A stretch of DNA of 64,000 bases from Poecilobothrus nobilitatus (taxonomy: Eukaryota; Arthropoda; Insecta; Diptera; Dolichopodidae): NCBI GenBank assembly GCA_947095535.1, contig OX352774.1, positions 74,958,416 to 75,022,415 on the forward strand. The letters run 5' to 3'. Shown here piece after piece: positions 35,336 through 49,219 of this stretch. The notes under the pieces were generated by a model. The model did not search any database. It saw only the letters and a program-made list of their open reading frames with translations, and was not told the origin of the DNA. Position numbers and translations under genes: made by a program. The stretch's first letter is position 1, and each line of letters opens with the position of its first letter.

Positions 35336-36385
35336 AGAAAATTGTTTGTAACCTGTTCAAAATATTCGGATTTTTATAAATCTTTTATTTGTAGAAAAAT
35401 TTTTACATGATCTGTATATTTCATGTTCGACTGGTTTTTAACATTTAACGTATCCCCCGTTTAGTTTTTTATTCTTAAATATTTTATTTTATGACTTTTA
35501 AGAGGTGTCACACTTTTGCAACGACCACAATTATTTTACATAGTTTATTATATTTATATAATATGTCGGAAATGTTGTCGTATATTAAGACTAATTAATA
35601 ATTAAAGAGTTTAATTAAAAGTTTACTAAACAGCTAAATTAATATATGAAATTTAAGATTGTGTTTATTTGGTTTTAGAATTTTCTTTTTTTCTAATTCT
35701 TCATTATTTTACTTAATTAAGAAAAAATTAATAAGTGACATTAGTGTAGACTGTAGGGCTTCTGAAAACACATGCTTTTAAAAAGTACATACATATATCA
35801 TAATTTTAAAAAAATATCTATTATATAAACAAAATAATTTGACATATTCATTTTTAAACTAATACAATATTTTTATATTCAATGTTAAAATAAAAAAAAC
35901 AACAAAATAAAGAAAAATTAACTAATTTAAATTAAAAAACACAAAGCATTTGAAATAAATACAAAAAGGAAGAAGAGGTTGCCAATACAAATTTTTCTTT
36001 CAGAAGGTTAATAAATGGGGGAAGGCTCTATCTAATGCAAAATGCATAAAAATGATTCAAATGATTTTGATTATTTTTTATTTTTTAGCAATATTTTCAT
36101 TAGATTTTATTAAAATTTTTTATGTATTGGGTTCGTCTGTCAACAATACGTGTTTATATCATTTTTAAGATAAAGGAATGACATTTTAACCTTATATATA
36201 AAATATTTTTATTTTGCTATAAAATTAATTTTAAAGAAGTATTTTTTGATTTAACCCTGAACAGAATAACATCATAACAGGCTCAAAAAGTTCGAAAAAC
36301 TTCTATGTAATAATTGAATGTGAATTAATTGACATCTATTTTATAATAATAAAACATACACATTATATACATAAATAACATATAT
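35336..36385. other. AT-rich non-coding sequence
   Basis: No gene was recognised. Confidence 0.5.
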
Positions 36386-36492
36386 CAGTCAATGGTGATA
36401 ATCCAGTATACAATAATCCAGTCAATGGTGTAAGTGGTTAAGACACTGGTCTTTCATACGAAAGGTCTCGAGTTAAAACTCGCCCCCCCCCC
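36386..36492 (+). repeat. tRNA-like (SINE-type) fragment
   Basis: TGGTGTAAGTGG at about 36426 resembles a Pol III A box. GTGT and ACAC can form a D-stem around it. A CTTTC/GAAAG pair follows, then GAGTTAAAACTCG in the place of the T arm and B box, which is degenerate. CAGTCAATGGTG occurs twice (36386 and 36419). A C10 run follows. The anticodon arm does not fold properly, so this is a tRNA-derived repeat or pseudogene rather than a working tRNA. Confidence 0.4.
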
Positions 36493-36649
36493 TTGTTTTT
36501 TATATTAATTTATAAATTACCTAGTAATCGTATATGATCTATATGGTTTTGTAATATTGGAATAAACTATGTGATATTGCGTTATTCTATGTGTCATATT
36601 AATACATATATAAATAATTAGTATAACATAATTAAATTATAAATAAGTA

Positions 36650-36808
36650 TTATTTTTAATTTATATGTTTTTAAATCAAATAACCTGGAGCTTGAAAATA
36701 AGCAAATGAGCTCGAAACGCGTCGCTCACTAAAATTTAAAATAATAAAAAGATTAATGAAACGAAGACTGTAAAGGTTCTTTGATTTAAAAACATATAAA
36801 TTGAAAAT
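36650..36808. repeat. Inverted repeat enclosing a hammerhead-like string
   Basis: AATTTATATGTTTTTAAATC (from about 36659) is inverted at 36780-36807, giving arms of about 30 bp. Between them is AAATGAGCTCGAAACGCGTC (36703-36722), which resembles the GAAAC-to-GTC half of hammerhead ribozymes carried by Penelope-like elements and retrozymes. The CTGATGA half is not intact, so catalysis is doubtful. Confidence 0.4.
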
Positions 36809-37190
36809 AATATTGCATTAGTCTCGTTCGTTCCTGGAAAAAACCCATATTTTAATATAAACAAGTATGTATATATCTTATAAATTTATAATTAATATCA
36901 TATTGTAAAATATATATAATAAAATAATAATAAAACATAATTCTTGTATAAGATAAGTAAATGGCGTAGAAATAAAAGAAACATCTCAATATAGTCTTGT
37001 ATACTATGTACAGCTGACTAAACTACGGTTTAGTAAAATTAATGATTCTCGAAACTGAAGCCAGAGTTGAAATATGAATATAGCCCTATGCTAGTTATAA
37101 CAAGAAGATGGGGAGAAATATAGTGAAAAGATAAAAAATTATATACATACTCATTGATACGTATACCATAAGCCTAACTTCTCTGTTGTT

Positions 37191-37285
37191 CCAACATGTA
37201 CAAGCTGATGGCGGTTTATCAAACGTATCTTGTTAGACTTGCTAATTATATTATTAAAGTTCAAACCCTAGTTCGAATCATAGAG
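37191..37285 (+). repeat. Second tRNA-like fragment, serine-type
   Basis: TAGTTCGAATCATAG (37250-37264) contains a good B box (GTTCGAATC) and is followed by a T run. Upstream, TTAGACTTGCTAATTAT resembles the anticodon arm of tRNA-Ser(GCT). The A box region (TGGCGGTTTATC, about 37209) is weak. It is probably a decayed tRNA-derived element. Confidence 0.35.
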
Positions 37286-39869
37286 TTTTTTTTTTATGTA
37301 TTTTATCTGGACACAAGAAGTTAATGGTTTATTGTGCCAAAATAAAAGTTCTATATTTTATTGACTGCTTTTTAAAAATCTTGTTTATTTACTTTTACTA
37401 CCTTGTTAATTTTATTTTATTATTTTCAAACAATGGCTTTTGTTTTATAGTTTTTTTTTTTTTTTTAAACAATTTATAATAATATTTATATTATGTGTAG
37501 GTACCTATATGTAGTTTTTTAATAATTTTTTTTTTATATATAATTATTATTATTAATATTTTGTTTTTGAATATAATGTTTTTAATTTTTTTTCTTGAAG
37601 AAATCATTTTATAATTCTTTTAAGTTATCATGTCGCAAATAAAAAAAGAAAATTGAATTAACTGCGGCGTATATATGATTTTTAGAAATACCTCATTTTT
37701 AGAGTTATTTTTTTTTTTGTAGATTTTTTAATAATTTTGCATTACAAATTTACATATAAAACACATTTGATTAAACGTGAGTAGAAAGAAACAAAAAAGC
37801 ACGTTGAAAAAATAATAAATAATATTAATATATGTATAAGTTGTATGTATTTATATTTTTGTGTTGTTGCAACTATTTATATTTATATATATATATACAT
37901 ACATATATATAGTAAAGGTATACATATATATGTATATTGTTATTCTACCTATTATCTTTTTTAATTTCATATTCATATGGTTGTCATCGTCATAATATTT
38001 TATTTTTTAATAGGTATATTTCCATATATATATATATATGTATATGAATAGACAGTTCTGGAATATTATTTTGAACAGATTTATTGTTATATAATTGTAA
38101 ATAAATTAAATAAAACAGTCATCTTTAAAGTTAAGCTTTTAAAAATTTTCTAATAATTGCACATTTTTTTTTTTTTTTTAACTCTATGTATAAAGAATTC
38201 GATATAATGTACACCTATTTACTGAAAGAATTTATTAATTAATGTAAAATGTTTTAACAAAGAAACGTCAACTCATGTAATATAATATAATATATTGTAT
38301 ATAATAAAAAAGAAAAAAAAAATTTATGACTAATTGTAATCATATCTAAAATAATATCTATAGAATTTTTATTAAAGTAAATATTTCTTTTGCAATAAAT
38401 TTAATTTTGTAGCTTTTTTATGTTTTTTTTTTTTTTTTTTTATATAGAAGATTTAATTCATAACCAATTTTTACTTTGACTTATTATTATTTTTTTTTTA
38501 ATTAAAAATTTAAAAATAAAATAATTTTGTTTTGTAGGTTAGGTTTGGGTATAGAAATGAATGCGATATTACACATTTACATGTTCAGTTTATCCTTTTA
38601 AAAGTAAATTTTGTTTTTTTTTTTTAGATCCCATATAATGTAATATATAATAATACCTTGTAAACTTTAATTCTCTGAAAATCGGATCCTTTTCTCTATG
38701 TAAAAATGATTACACATTTTTTTTTTTTTTTTTAAATTGTAATTAAGTAAATTCAATTTAATTATTCATGATTGAACATAAATTATATTTTATCTCTTGT
38801 AACAACTTTTATTTATCTATACAGATGGTTGTTCTAAAAACAAAAAATGAATTTTTCTCGAAAAATTTTCAATTTAAAAAAAAAAAATTTAAAAATATTC
38901 AAATAAAAAATAATCTCATTTTCTCTCCTTTACTCTGTTCTTGATTTTTCATTTATTGTTAATATGTATGTGCTATTGTTGCAGTAGTTATTCATCATAC
39001 TATATTGGTTTTAATTAAAAATAAAATATGACTACTACACAAACTATGTACCTACATATTATTAATTTTTTCAAATAATATCCTGAATGAACTGAATCAG
39101 AAAAGACATCATCAAACATACTGATGTTCTATTTTAATTCAGTTTTTCTCTAATATTCTTCTAATAAATAAATAAATTTAACAAAAAAACAAAAAAAAAA
39201 AAAAAAAATCCAAAATGAATATGAAAATAATAGAAACAGGTTCGTCCTAGCTATATATCATCTCTATATCTCTGATAATAAAATTTTTCAAACATTTTAT
39301 GTCAGGATTCATTCAATCAAAAAATAAATATACAAAAACTAAACAAAAAAAAAAAAGAAAAAAAGACAAATGAGTGATTAAAATTGAAAATCCTTTCGGG
39401 GGTCGGTAGGTAGATGTTGATGTCGGAAGGGATTCTTTCTTGTATTGTATACACAAAGTATAATATATGTATTGAATAATTCGGTTGAAAATTAATTCAG
39501 TTTTTTAAGGAATGATATTTTTAAAAATAAAACAAAACTTATCTAATTGTATATCATTTACTGCATATTAGATATTAAAATATACAATGGTAGTATAGAT
39601 TTATTAATGTTGATATTGTGCCGATAGCCAAATTACTATTATAAATATAGGTACATATACACATATATTTATGTTTTGATAAGGTATGGCTTCGTTTTTC
39701 AATCCAATTCGTTTTAATGTCTAAAAAAAAATTTTATACGAGTATTGAATCTTGTTCTGTTAATTTTTTAATTTTCAATAATTTATACATTTGTTTTTTT
39801 TTTCATCATTTTATAGTTCGATCATTTCTATTATCATATTTGAACAATTTCATTTGTGAAAGCACTTTT
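37286..39869. other. AT-rich non-coding sequence
   Basis: TA repeats (about 37885-37925 and 38025-38040). TGTAGGTTAGG at 38535 is not a splice junction of the ratchet type. No gene was recognised. Confidence 0.5.
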
Positions 39870-40515
39870 TTTTAGCACAGTTTAAAAAAAATTGTTTAAG
39901 TTTCACTCCATTCGTCCGTCTGTTTATAAAACTTTTACAATTTTAACACTATGGATATCTAATTAAAAAATTTGTTGCTTTGGAACTATACAGCCAAACT
40001 TTGAAAAGCCCAATTTTCAAATGTTTATATCTCTTAATCTTAGTTCTGCTTAATATTTTTTTCAATCTTAAAACATCAAATGACAGGACATTTTTTTTAG
40101 GAAGGTTTATCAATACAAAAATTTTATAATTTATTGCGCCGTCTTTGTGCCGCTTCCATATCTCAGGAGAGTTTTTACTTTCTTCTTTCTTTCTAAACTT
40201 TTAAAATTGAGAAGGAGATCTTTAAGATTTAGTATATAAGTGTTATCTTAGAAGCAATTTTTGTACTTTGCTGTTTAAGATCAAAATTTAACATAAGTAA
40301 GTATCACAAGTAAGTTGTACACCTGTAAAAATTTATCGTAAGTAAGACATAAAATTTAAAGTTCCGATATTATATTTTTACATGGATGAACGTTTTTTAT
40401 TATATATACAGTTACCTTAAAACTTTTATTGTAATTTGACTTTCCACAACTTTTTCTTGCATAAAAAAATTCCAAGAAAAATTTGAAATTTCGAAAATGT
40501 GCGTCTTTAAAAACC
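39870..40515 (-). mobile_element. GCACATTTTC-family element, copy 5
   Basis: It lies in reverse. TTTAGCACAGTTT starts it, TTCGTCCGTCTGTTTATAAA (39910) is the conserved end-proximal string, and CGAAAATGTGCGTCTTTAAAAACC closes it. That closing sequence is the reverse complement of the left end of copy 8 with few changes. Confidence 0.78.
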
Positions 40516-43500
40516 TTAGTTTTTTTGAAATATTGTTTAAATTTTAAACTTTAATGAAAAAAATATCCTTCGAGACCAAAAAGAAAAATTAATCCTTATA
40601 ACATAATAGTCTTACTGTTATTTAAAAATATATATATTTTTTTTAAATTCCGAAATATACAAACAATTTTCTATAGATACCTTAAACCTTATCAAAACAA
40701 CATTAGGCATAAAAATCTAAGAATTATTGCTTCGGGATATGCCTGCAAACATTATAAATGCCCACATTCCTATCACTTCTACATTATAGCATGATTTATA
40801 CATATACCTATTAAATTAAAATTTTAAATTGTAAAGAAACAAAAAATAATCTTTTTAAATATATATGAATATTTAATTCAAAATTTGTATGTCAAATTTA
40901 TTTTAAAACTAAATTTATACCAACGAGGACTCCTCTATAAAAAATGTCTAGGAATAAAAAGTTTAATGACCCTTAAACAATGAAAAATTGTATTTTTTAT
41001 TTTCGCCGCTCGCCGCCGCTCCAAATGAAGAAGCATCCTGAATTTTTCATTATTAAACAAGTTTTTTTTTATTATTTTCTTTTTTTGCAAAAATCACTTT
41101 TTATGCTAAAAAACAATAAAATAAAAAAAAAAATCTCATTTATTACAATCCTCTAATACATAATATTATCACAGTTATTATCTAGTAGAGATTTAGGATA
41201 GGTTATCCTCAATTTCAACAAAAAAAAAAAAGAAAAAGAAGAAAAATGTAATATGGCTGCTTAAAAATGTTGTTGCTAAGTAACGTACGGTACGATAAAT
41301 GAATTCGCCATTTTATTGAATGTTTTTCCCCATTTTTTATTTTTTCAAGTTGTAATAAAATTAAAATAAAAATCAGATAAAGAAATATCAACATTATTTC
41401 TATTACCCCCATCCCCACACTTTTATATAAAAAATAAAAAATTGATTTAGTAGAAAAAAAAAATATAAAATTGCATACAAGTGAACATTTAAATGTGACA
41501 GGATAGACAGAAAAAAAAAAAAAACATGGTGTAAAAATTTTACTCCCAACTTTGAAAATTTGTTTTTTTTTTTTTTTGTACTAGAAATACCATGACCTCA
41601 CTAAAACAGTTTTAAATTGTGTATGTAGACTTGTTATAGTACAATTTTAATGGTACAATTGAGACATTTTAATATCATGATTCATGAATCATCTGTCATG
41701 ATCGTGTATTTTTGCGAAAGAAAAAAAATGGAGAATGTAAAAAAAGACAAGGGAGATTTTTTTTGTTTTGCGTAAAAATTTTTATATCTCAATGCAAACA
41801 AACCCAGACAAAAATTTATATATTTTTTTTTTTACTTGTTTTTCATTGTAAAAATCACAAAATGTAAATTATAACTTGTACAAAATGTCTCCCAAAAAAA
41901 AAAAAAAACAAGTTAAGTCTCCAAATGTCTGAGGATGCTTGCTGTCTGATATGATTTATTAGGTCAAAGGTTTAATAAAATTTAAGATAATTTTGTCAAG
42001 AGTAGAGAAAAAAACTGCAAGCGGTATTTTCTTTCACCCTCGTTTGAGATTTTCCGTCTTCTTTTTTTTTGTTTTTTTTTTTATTCTGATTTGATTTTTA
42101 TTGACGAACAAAGAAATAAATTACATTTTGTTTTTTAAAAATATGTAATTCAATTATGAATAATTTTTGATTTGGAGAGTAATGACCCCATATAAAAATA
42201 AAAAATTCAAATTACATATTAAAAAATAAACAATTTTTAAAAAGAGATAGAACGTTAATAATTGTTATAGCATTAGTCAATCATGTTATTTATTTTCTTT
42301 AATATTTGTTTGGCTGTTTGTGTTTTATATAAAAGAAACAAAGAAAGGAAAAAACCAATTAAATTTACCTTTTTTTATTTTTATTAGTCGAGGTTTTTTT
42401 TTTTTTTTTTTTTAAATTATCTTTTCTAAGAATTTCGGAACATTGAAAAATATAAAACCTCAAACAACAAAGGTCATACAAGAAGATAATTTTTTTTTTA
42501 TATATTTTTCTAATTTCTTAAATTATTCAAATTATAGAAGAATATTTAAAAAGCGAAATGTGGTTATAGAAGAATTTCAATGAATTTCGCTATATTCGTT
42601 AATCCTTATGGGAATCCTTTTAAAAGCAATGAATGCTTAAGAACAATATTTGTGAAATATGTTCCATGTACCTAATATTTATTTCTAAAATCTTTTTTTA
42701 TTTTATAAAGTGAATTTTTATAATTGAATTTTTTTTTTTCTATTCGAAATATTGTTTGAAAACAAGTCTAGACTATAAAAAGAAGATATAAACTTTGTTT
42801 ACTAATTTTTTTAAATTTTATTTTCTCATATAAAACGCGCGCATGGAAGGAGTGAAGGAAGATATATGATAAATTATTTTATTTTCATCCGAATGATAAA
42901 AAGCTTAATTTATTTTGGAGAATGAGAATTTAAAAATCTTTTAAAAAAAAATACAAGAAGGGAGTTTTAAATATGTCACGTATTATCATCTGTGTCCTAT
43001 CAATTTAAATTATGTGTACAATACTATATTTCAATTTTTTTTTTTTTTTAATGGTTCTTGTCTAGACTATTTGATTCGATTTATATATTACTCTTACTAT
43101 ATTACAACTCTACTTGTAGTATTATTTTATTCCATTGAAAAGTGTATTAACCCAAAAAGTTGAATAACCTAATTACGCTCTAAAGTGACAAAACAAAAAT
43201 AAAATTTAATTTTAAACTTGTAATGGTTGTATAAATGATTAATATTTTTAAGTAACATTTTGCATAAATTAATTTAAATATAAAATCCCATTTTCATTTT
43301 GGAATTAACCCATAAAAAATTTAATTATTAATTTAACGAAATATATATAATTATCGTTATCGTTTGTCATCGTTTATTCATAGTAGATATGTATATATGT
43401 GTAACTAAAAATTGAATTCTGAAAAAAAGAAAAATACAAAAAATAGAAGTAAAAGGTATATCCCCAATCCCCATACTGTGTTCCGATGTCTAGATTAATT

Positions 43501-46500
43501 TTATGATGATTTTTAAAAATAAATATTGAATTAAAAAAAAAAAATGATTTCAAAAAATACCAACGTAATGTATATCTTCAATATGTTCAAATAAACGACC
43601 TCGAAAATTCAATAACCCTAAAAAAATTTCCTTTTTTTTCTTGTTTTATGGTTTTTTCAATTTTTTTTTGTGTGCTTAAGAGAAAAAAAAAAATGAGAGA
43701 ATTTGTTAATAAAAACCAAAAGTAAATCAAATTAAGAAAATTTGAAAAAAGCTGGTAAAATATACCTTATATACACAGCTTAGCAACAGAAGAAGAAACC
43801 ACCAATATAAAGTCAGCAACCTTATTCTTTTCTTGTTATTTTTGTATTGTATTCGGGATTTTGTACTTCCATAGAAAAAAATCTTCCAATATTTCAAGGC
43901 TGAATTCACCACACCACTGTAAAATAGTAGTTGTGTGTAATCAAGTTACACACAAAACTACAAAATGGTTATCAAAAAAAAAAAAAATATTTTAACCTGA
44001 AAAACAAAAAGGGAATGAGATGAATGATGAAATTTTTTTTCTCAATTATTTGTTGTTACTGCTGCATGTTTTAACCAAACCATCAACTTAGTAAATCATG
44101 TGATTTCGAAAAGGATTTTGAACTCTCATCATCTATTGTTTTTGCCATATTCTTTTTTTTTTTATTTTTACATTACAAATTCACTTACACACACGCAATT
44201 TTATTATTTTATATCTCTTTCTTTCATTCTCTTTTTTTAATAGTACATACATAATACATGCATATATATATATAGTTTTGTCTGGCAATAATTTTATACA
44301 ACATTTGTTTCAATTTCCATTTGTTTCATTGTATTGAAAATTTTATTTTTGAAATGGGTTAATTTTAGAATGCGGAGAAGGATTATAGATATGATTGGGG
44401 CGTTAAAAAGTCTTTTTTTTGTGGTATATTTTGAAATACACATATATATATACTTATATATAAATGCAAAGAGTTGAAAATAATTTTTGGGTCCTTTTTT
44501 GTTTGAGGATAGACGTCGTCAACATTATTCTTAAGGTATTGAGGTATTTATTTTACATTTCTTTTTTTGTTCAAATTATGAGTCACACTTAAAAATCTGA
44601 TTCTATAGGTTGTTTTCCATTGTTAAGTCAAAGACATCTGGAATGAATGTAAAATAAACAAAAAAAAAAAAAAACTTTTTTTTGAAAAATAAAAGAAATG
44701 AATTTTGAAAAGAGAGAGAAATTTTAGTATTCAACGCAAATTAGTAGAGATTCAGTAATAATAGAAGAATGATAAAATTCTTTTAGGATATTAGCTCACT
44801 GTTGAAGTATATAGGGAGTATCATACAATTGAAAAAGACCTTTTAATAAAAGGTATAAATATTAAAAATTTGTTTAGATTACAATTAATTGTGCAGTTAA
44901 AATAAATAATTCGGGGGGGGGGATTCGTTATATTATAATTATTCCTCCATGTACAGCTAAATAGAAATTTATATTTTTGTATATAGAGATAGCACCTTGC
45001 TCTGAAATTTTCTTTAATGAATTTTTTGAAACTGTGATAATTGCTTGGGGGGTGTATTAAAGTGTAATCACAAAATAAGGACTTACAATATTCAGCTGTT
45101 ATTTTCGGATGTCAATATTCACTTTTATCAGATATAACTTTCGACTTAAGTAAACTTCAAAATTTTATTTCTTATAAAAACAAAAAAAAACATTACTGGT
45201 TAATATTATCCTGTTAGCATTTATAATGACACTTAATTATGCATAACAACCATAATATACATATTATTCGCAACATTCTTCCGACTATATATTAGAATAT
45301 GTTATGTATATTAGAAATATTAAGATAAAAGTAAAAGATGTGGATAAAATTTGTTTGAAATTTCTATTATATAGTAACAAATGAGATGTGGTAAAAAACA
45401 GTTTGGTTGTAACTTCAACTAAAAGTTAAAATATAAAATAAATGTATAAATATACATAGTTTATATAAGTTTTTATTTGTATAAAAACTATATAATAAAA
45501 ACTTATAAACTATATATTTTAAAACAATGTGGGTAGGTATTATATATGTATGTAATACTGATGTAATATATTATAGGTATAGAATATACATATATATTTA
45601 AAATATAAAATTTCTTTTAAATTTTATTATTTTGTATAAATTTTTATTATTAATGGTAATTTTATTACTATTGAAAAGGATCTATTATGTATGTAATATA
45701 TGTTTAATAAATATATATAAATTCCTTATAGTTTTTTAAATATTTTTTTTATATATAATAGGTATTATAGTTGTAGTAAAGAAGGGAATATAATATTACG
45801 TAAAAAAAAAAAAGCTCAGGATTAATTTACCACCATATTCTTAATAAATACATAATATAAATTATATCGTGCATATATATTTTCTATTTTATATAATACA
45901 TATAATGTAAGTTCATATATGTATTGTATGTATATATGTATTTGAAGAATCATAAAAAAAAATTAAATATAGTTAAATTTTTGGAAATTTTCATAGTTTT
46001 TAAATGGCCGTTTCAAATACAATTACAAAACGTTTGTTTTACTGTATTGAATATAAAAGACACTTTAAATAGAACACTTATAAATAGAACATATAAAAAA
46101 AAAATTTTATTATCCTGTAAGCAGTTATTATATTTTTTTCTTTTTATCGCTAGAAATATAATCCTGTTAGTTTAATTCTATTATGAAAATTTTAGCTCAT
46201 ATTTTTTAATATTACTCATAGAGTCCATAGATAAAAATTTGTACATACATCCATACATACATACATATATGTCCCTTTAATTTTTCTTTTTGAGTTTATT
46301 GACCGTTCCGTTTTTATTTGTTATATAGAATTTGTTCACTGTTTTTTTTTTATTTTTTTTTTTTTTGATTACTGCCTATTTTGTAAATTTAGTAACTAAA
46401 AAAGTTGGTTATAATATGTATGATGAATAAATTATTAATAAAATTTTCTTAGATACTAAAATTTTTAATATTTATAATAAGTATTTATAAAATAAAAAAA

Positions 46501-46784
46501 AAATAATGTATTTTTAAAAGACTACAGTTTGTTATTAACATATAAAATATCATATGTATGTATATGTATTTGTAGTAATTTAAAAATGAACTAAAAATTT
46601 TTATTGCGTACAAATAATATGGTATTTTATGATATATTTATATTATATTTCTAAATCCTTTTTTGATCATTTAAAATTTTTAATATCTACGTTTAACTAT
46701 GTGTTTATATTCAAATTAAAATTGTATGTTACTTATTTTATAAGTGCTATATATAGTTAAATTTTAATATATGTACATACATCC
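40516..46784. other. AT-rich non-coding sequence
   Basis: No gene was recognised in 6.3 kb. Minor items: a short CGCCGCTCGCCGCCGCTCC patch at 41003-41022, a nine-G run near 44913, and a small hairpin at about 45457-45516. Confidence 0.5.
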
Positions 46785-46862
46785 ATATTCTTGAAAACTT
46801 ATCAAAGAAAAGTATGACTGACGCGATGCTTTGTTATTCTGCAAGACGCTAAACTAATGTTT
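46785..46862. repeat. Dispersed repeat, copy 2 (first near 13.55 kb)
   Basis: ATATTCTTGAAAACTTATCA and ACTGACGCGATGCTTTGTTA match 13550-13620 closely. After about 46862 the copies diverge, although GACGCGATG appears again at 46871. Confidence 0.7.
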
Positions 46863-47217
46863 TTAATTTGACGCGATGTGCATTGTATTGTGTTTCTGCA
46901 AAACTTTTCTTACAAAGCGATACATAGGTATTTTCTATCACAACATAATAATTCAATAATACGTATAATCACCACTGCCATTCCTACTTCGTAGTTATTT
47001 GAGTTATTTTTTGAAATAAGTTTTTTTAGTTATTTATTAAAAATACCTATAAAATGGGTAGAATAGAAATAAAATAGTAAATATGTAAAACGAGATTTTG
47101 TTGTTATATTTGTTTTAAAATTTTAGTATAAAAATCACAAATTTAAAGCAGTTTTGAGCTATATGTTAGTAAAATAAATGAAGGAAGTTCAGACGAAGGA
47201 ATCCAGACGTTCCCTTT

Positions 47218-47840
47218 ATATTTTTTTATCGCCTCAGTGATGAGTCTAAGAAAGTATGAGTATTAATTTATATTACATATCAAAAACTTAATACATATGT
47301 ATTACTTGATATGAAATTTAAAATCTATTTTAAATACGAACATTAATTAGTACATAATTATTATGTTTTAATTATTAAAGGGAATCTAGACGTTCCCTTT
47401 AATTTATTTTGTTGTTTTTTTTTTTAATCAATAATGTAGTTTAAAGTTCACGTTTGATGAATATTATTTTAAGTTATTTTTATATTTAAGTTTATTATAA
47501 GTTTTCCAAATTTATGATTTATCACTAATTAATTGTTTTTTTTTTCTTTATTTTTTATAATCCACACAAAAATATAATTGATAGAACTATTTGAAATAAA
47601 AATAGCAAAACTTTCGAAAAATAATTTTACCGACAATTACCTACATAAATTTATTTTTAACATTTAAAAATTTTCATTTGACAAAACTCAAATGTAAAGT
47701 CTTCCAGAAATGTATTTTTAACTAGAGGGGACGTGATATATTTTTTTATCGCCTCAGTGATGAGTCTAAGAAAGTATGAGTATTAATTTATCTATTTTAA
47801 ATACAAACATTAGTACATAATTATTACGTTTTAATTATTT
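47218..47840. repeat. Direct duplication 520 bp apart
   Basis: TTTTTTTATCGCCTCAGTGATGAGTCTAAG and about 23 following bases are identical at 47221-47270 and 47742-47791. Both copies continue to CATTA-GTACATAATTATTA and GTTTTAATTATT, but the second lacks about 50 bp. A palindromic GGGAATCTAGACGTTCCC (47380-47397) and a variant at 47199-47215 flank the first copy. Confidence 0.8.
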
Positions 47841-49177
47841 GTTTATTTTAATGGATTAATAACCAACTACCAGAAGATTTCATATTGTCTTAGACGAAAA
47901 AAAAATGTATCCAAAATAATGAAAAATAATAATAATAATAATGAATAAATAATGAATCTATTACATGAATAGAAGAAACAAAGATCAAAGTATATATGAT
48001 TTATTATATAACCCAAAATATATTGAAAATATAACTTAATACCTATATGCTGGTGGATAAATAAGAATTTATAGTAAGGCATTGGGAAGTAGACTCTTCT
48101 ATTTTTCCTGGTGTCTTGATTATTTAGGTATAAGATAGAGTTAGTTATTAGTACTATAGGGTCTAGGATAAGTTAACCACTTGTATGTAATATGATCTTA
48201 TATAAAACAAAAATAAATACAATGAACTTTTTTAAACTTAGTTCAAAATAAATTAAAGAAAACTAAAACAAAAACTATATAATATATAAAATGTATATAT
48301 CATAAATACCATAAAATAAGTTAAAAAAAAATACATACATATATGTATAATAATTAATAATAATAAAAAAATTGTACTAAGACCTCGTACCCGAAGGCAG
48401 TGACAAAATTATGACACAAATGAAAAATGTCATATTTAGTGATTACTACATGTAAAATAGAAAATAAAATTATTTTGCACTGTATTTCGAAAATATTTTT
48501 ATAGATATATATTGCCAATATGTAATATATTATTTATTAAAATTATATTAAATTATATTTGTAAAATCAATAAATTAATAAATATATAATATATATAAGT
48601 CTCATTATCTTTTAAATCGTTGTTGCAGTTATACCCCTACTACAATCAATCGTATTTCACTTTAAATAAATAATTTCTAAAAATAATCCATATATGCCCT
48701 TGAATTCAGTTTAATTACCTCCAAAAATAATTGACTTTTTAAATTATTTTTACCTCCTACTATAAATAAAAGCGTATATCTATAGATAAAAAAGTGTATA
48801 TCTATATAGTATAGAAAATTAGTATTCAAAATTACAAATAAGAATTTTCATTTCCTGAAAATTCGAATGTCACATAATTTATATTTTATATTATATTGTT
48901 GAAATTTTAATACATATTAATATTCTGATAAGATTATATACGAGTATGTATTGTACAACAATTGGGTTTTTTTTTTTTTTTTTTTTTTTATATATTCTTT
49001 ACACAATGAAATGATAATAAAGAACAAACAAATTTAGGCGAGTAATATAAATTAAAATAATGTAGATGGTGTTAAAAAATAAAATCATATTGTCATAAAT
49101 TAGCTATTATTGTACTTTTATTCAGTCAGCTTTTATTCATTTATTCATTAAATAATCATTTAAATTTTTTAATTTAA
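47841..49177. other. AT-rich non-coding sequence
   Basis: No gene was recognised. A T24 run is near 48967. Confidence 0.5.
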
Positions 49178-49219
49178 CTAATATTATTTTTCTCTTTTTT
49201 TTTTTTTTTACAGGTAAGT
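49178..49219 (+). promoter_or_regulatory. Strong candidate recursive (ratchet) splice site
   Basis: CTAAT at 49178-49182 gives a branch-point adenosine 32 nt before the CAG at 49211-49213. Between them is a nearly pure pyrimidine tract (TTTTCTC followed by a T run). GTAAGT, the optimal donor, follows directly at 49214-49219. This is essentially the consensus of fly ratchet points, in the same orientation as the site at 21743 and 27.5 kb downstream. Confidence 0.78.

Noticed and set aside
38515..38545. TTTTGTAG/GTTAGG as a ratchet site
   Set aside because: GTTAGG is not a usable donor.
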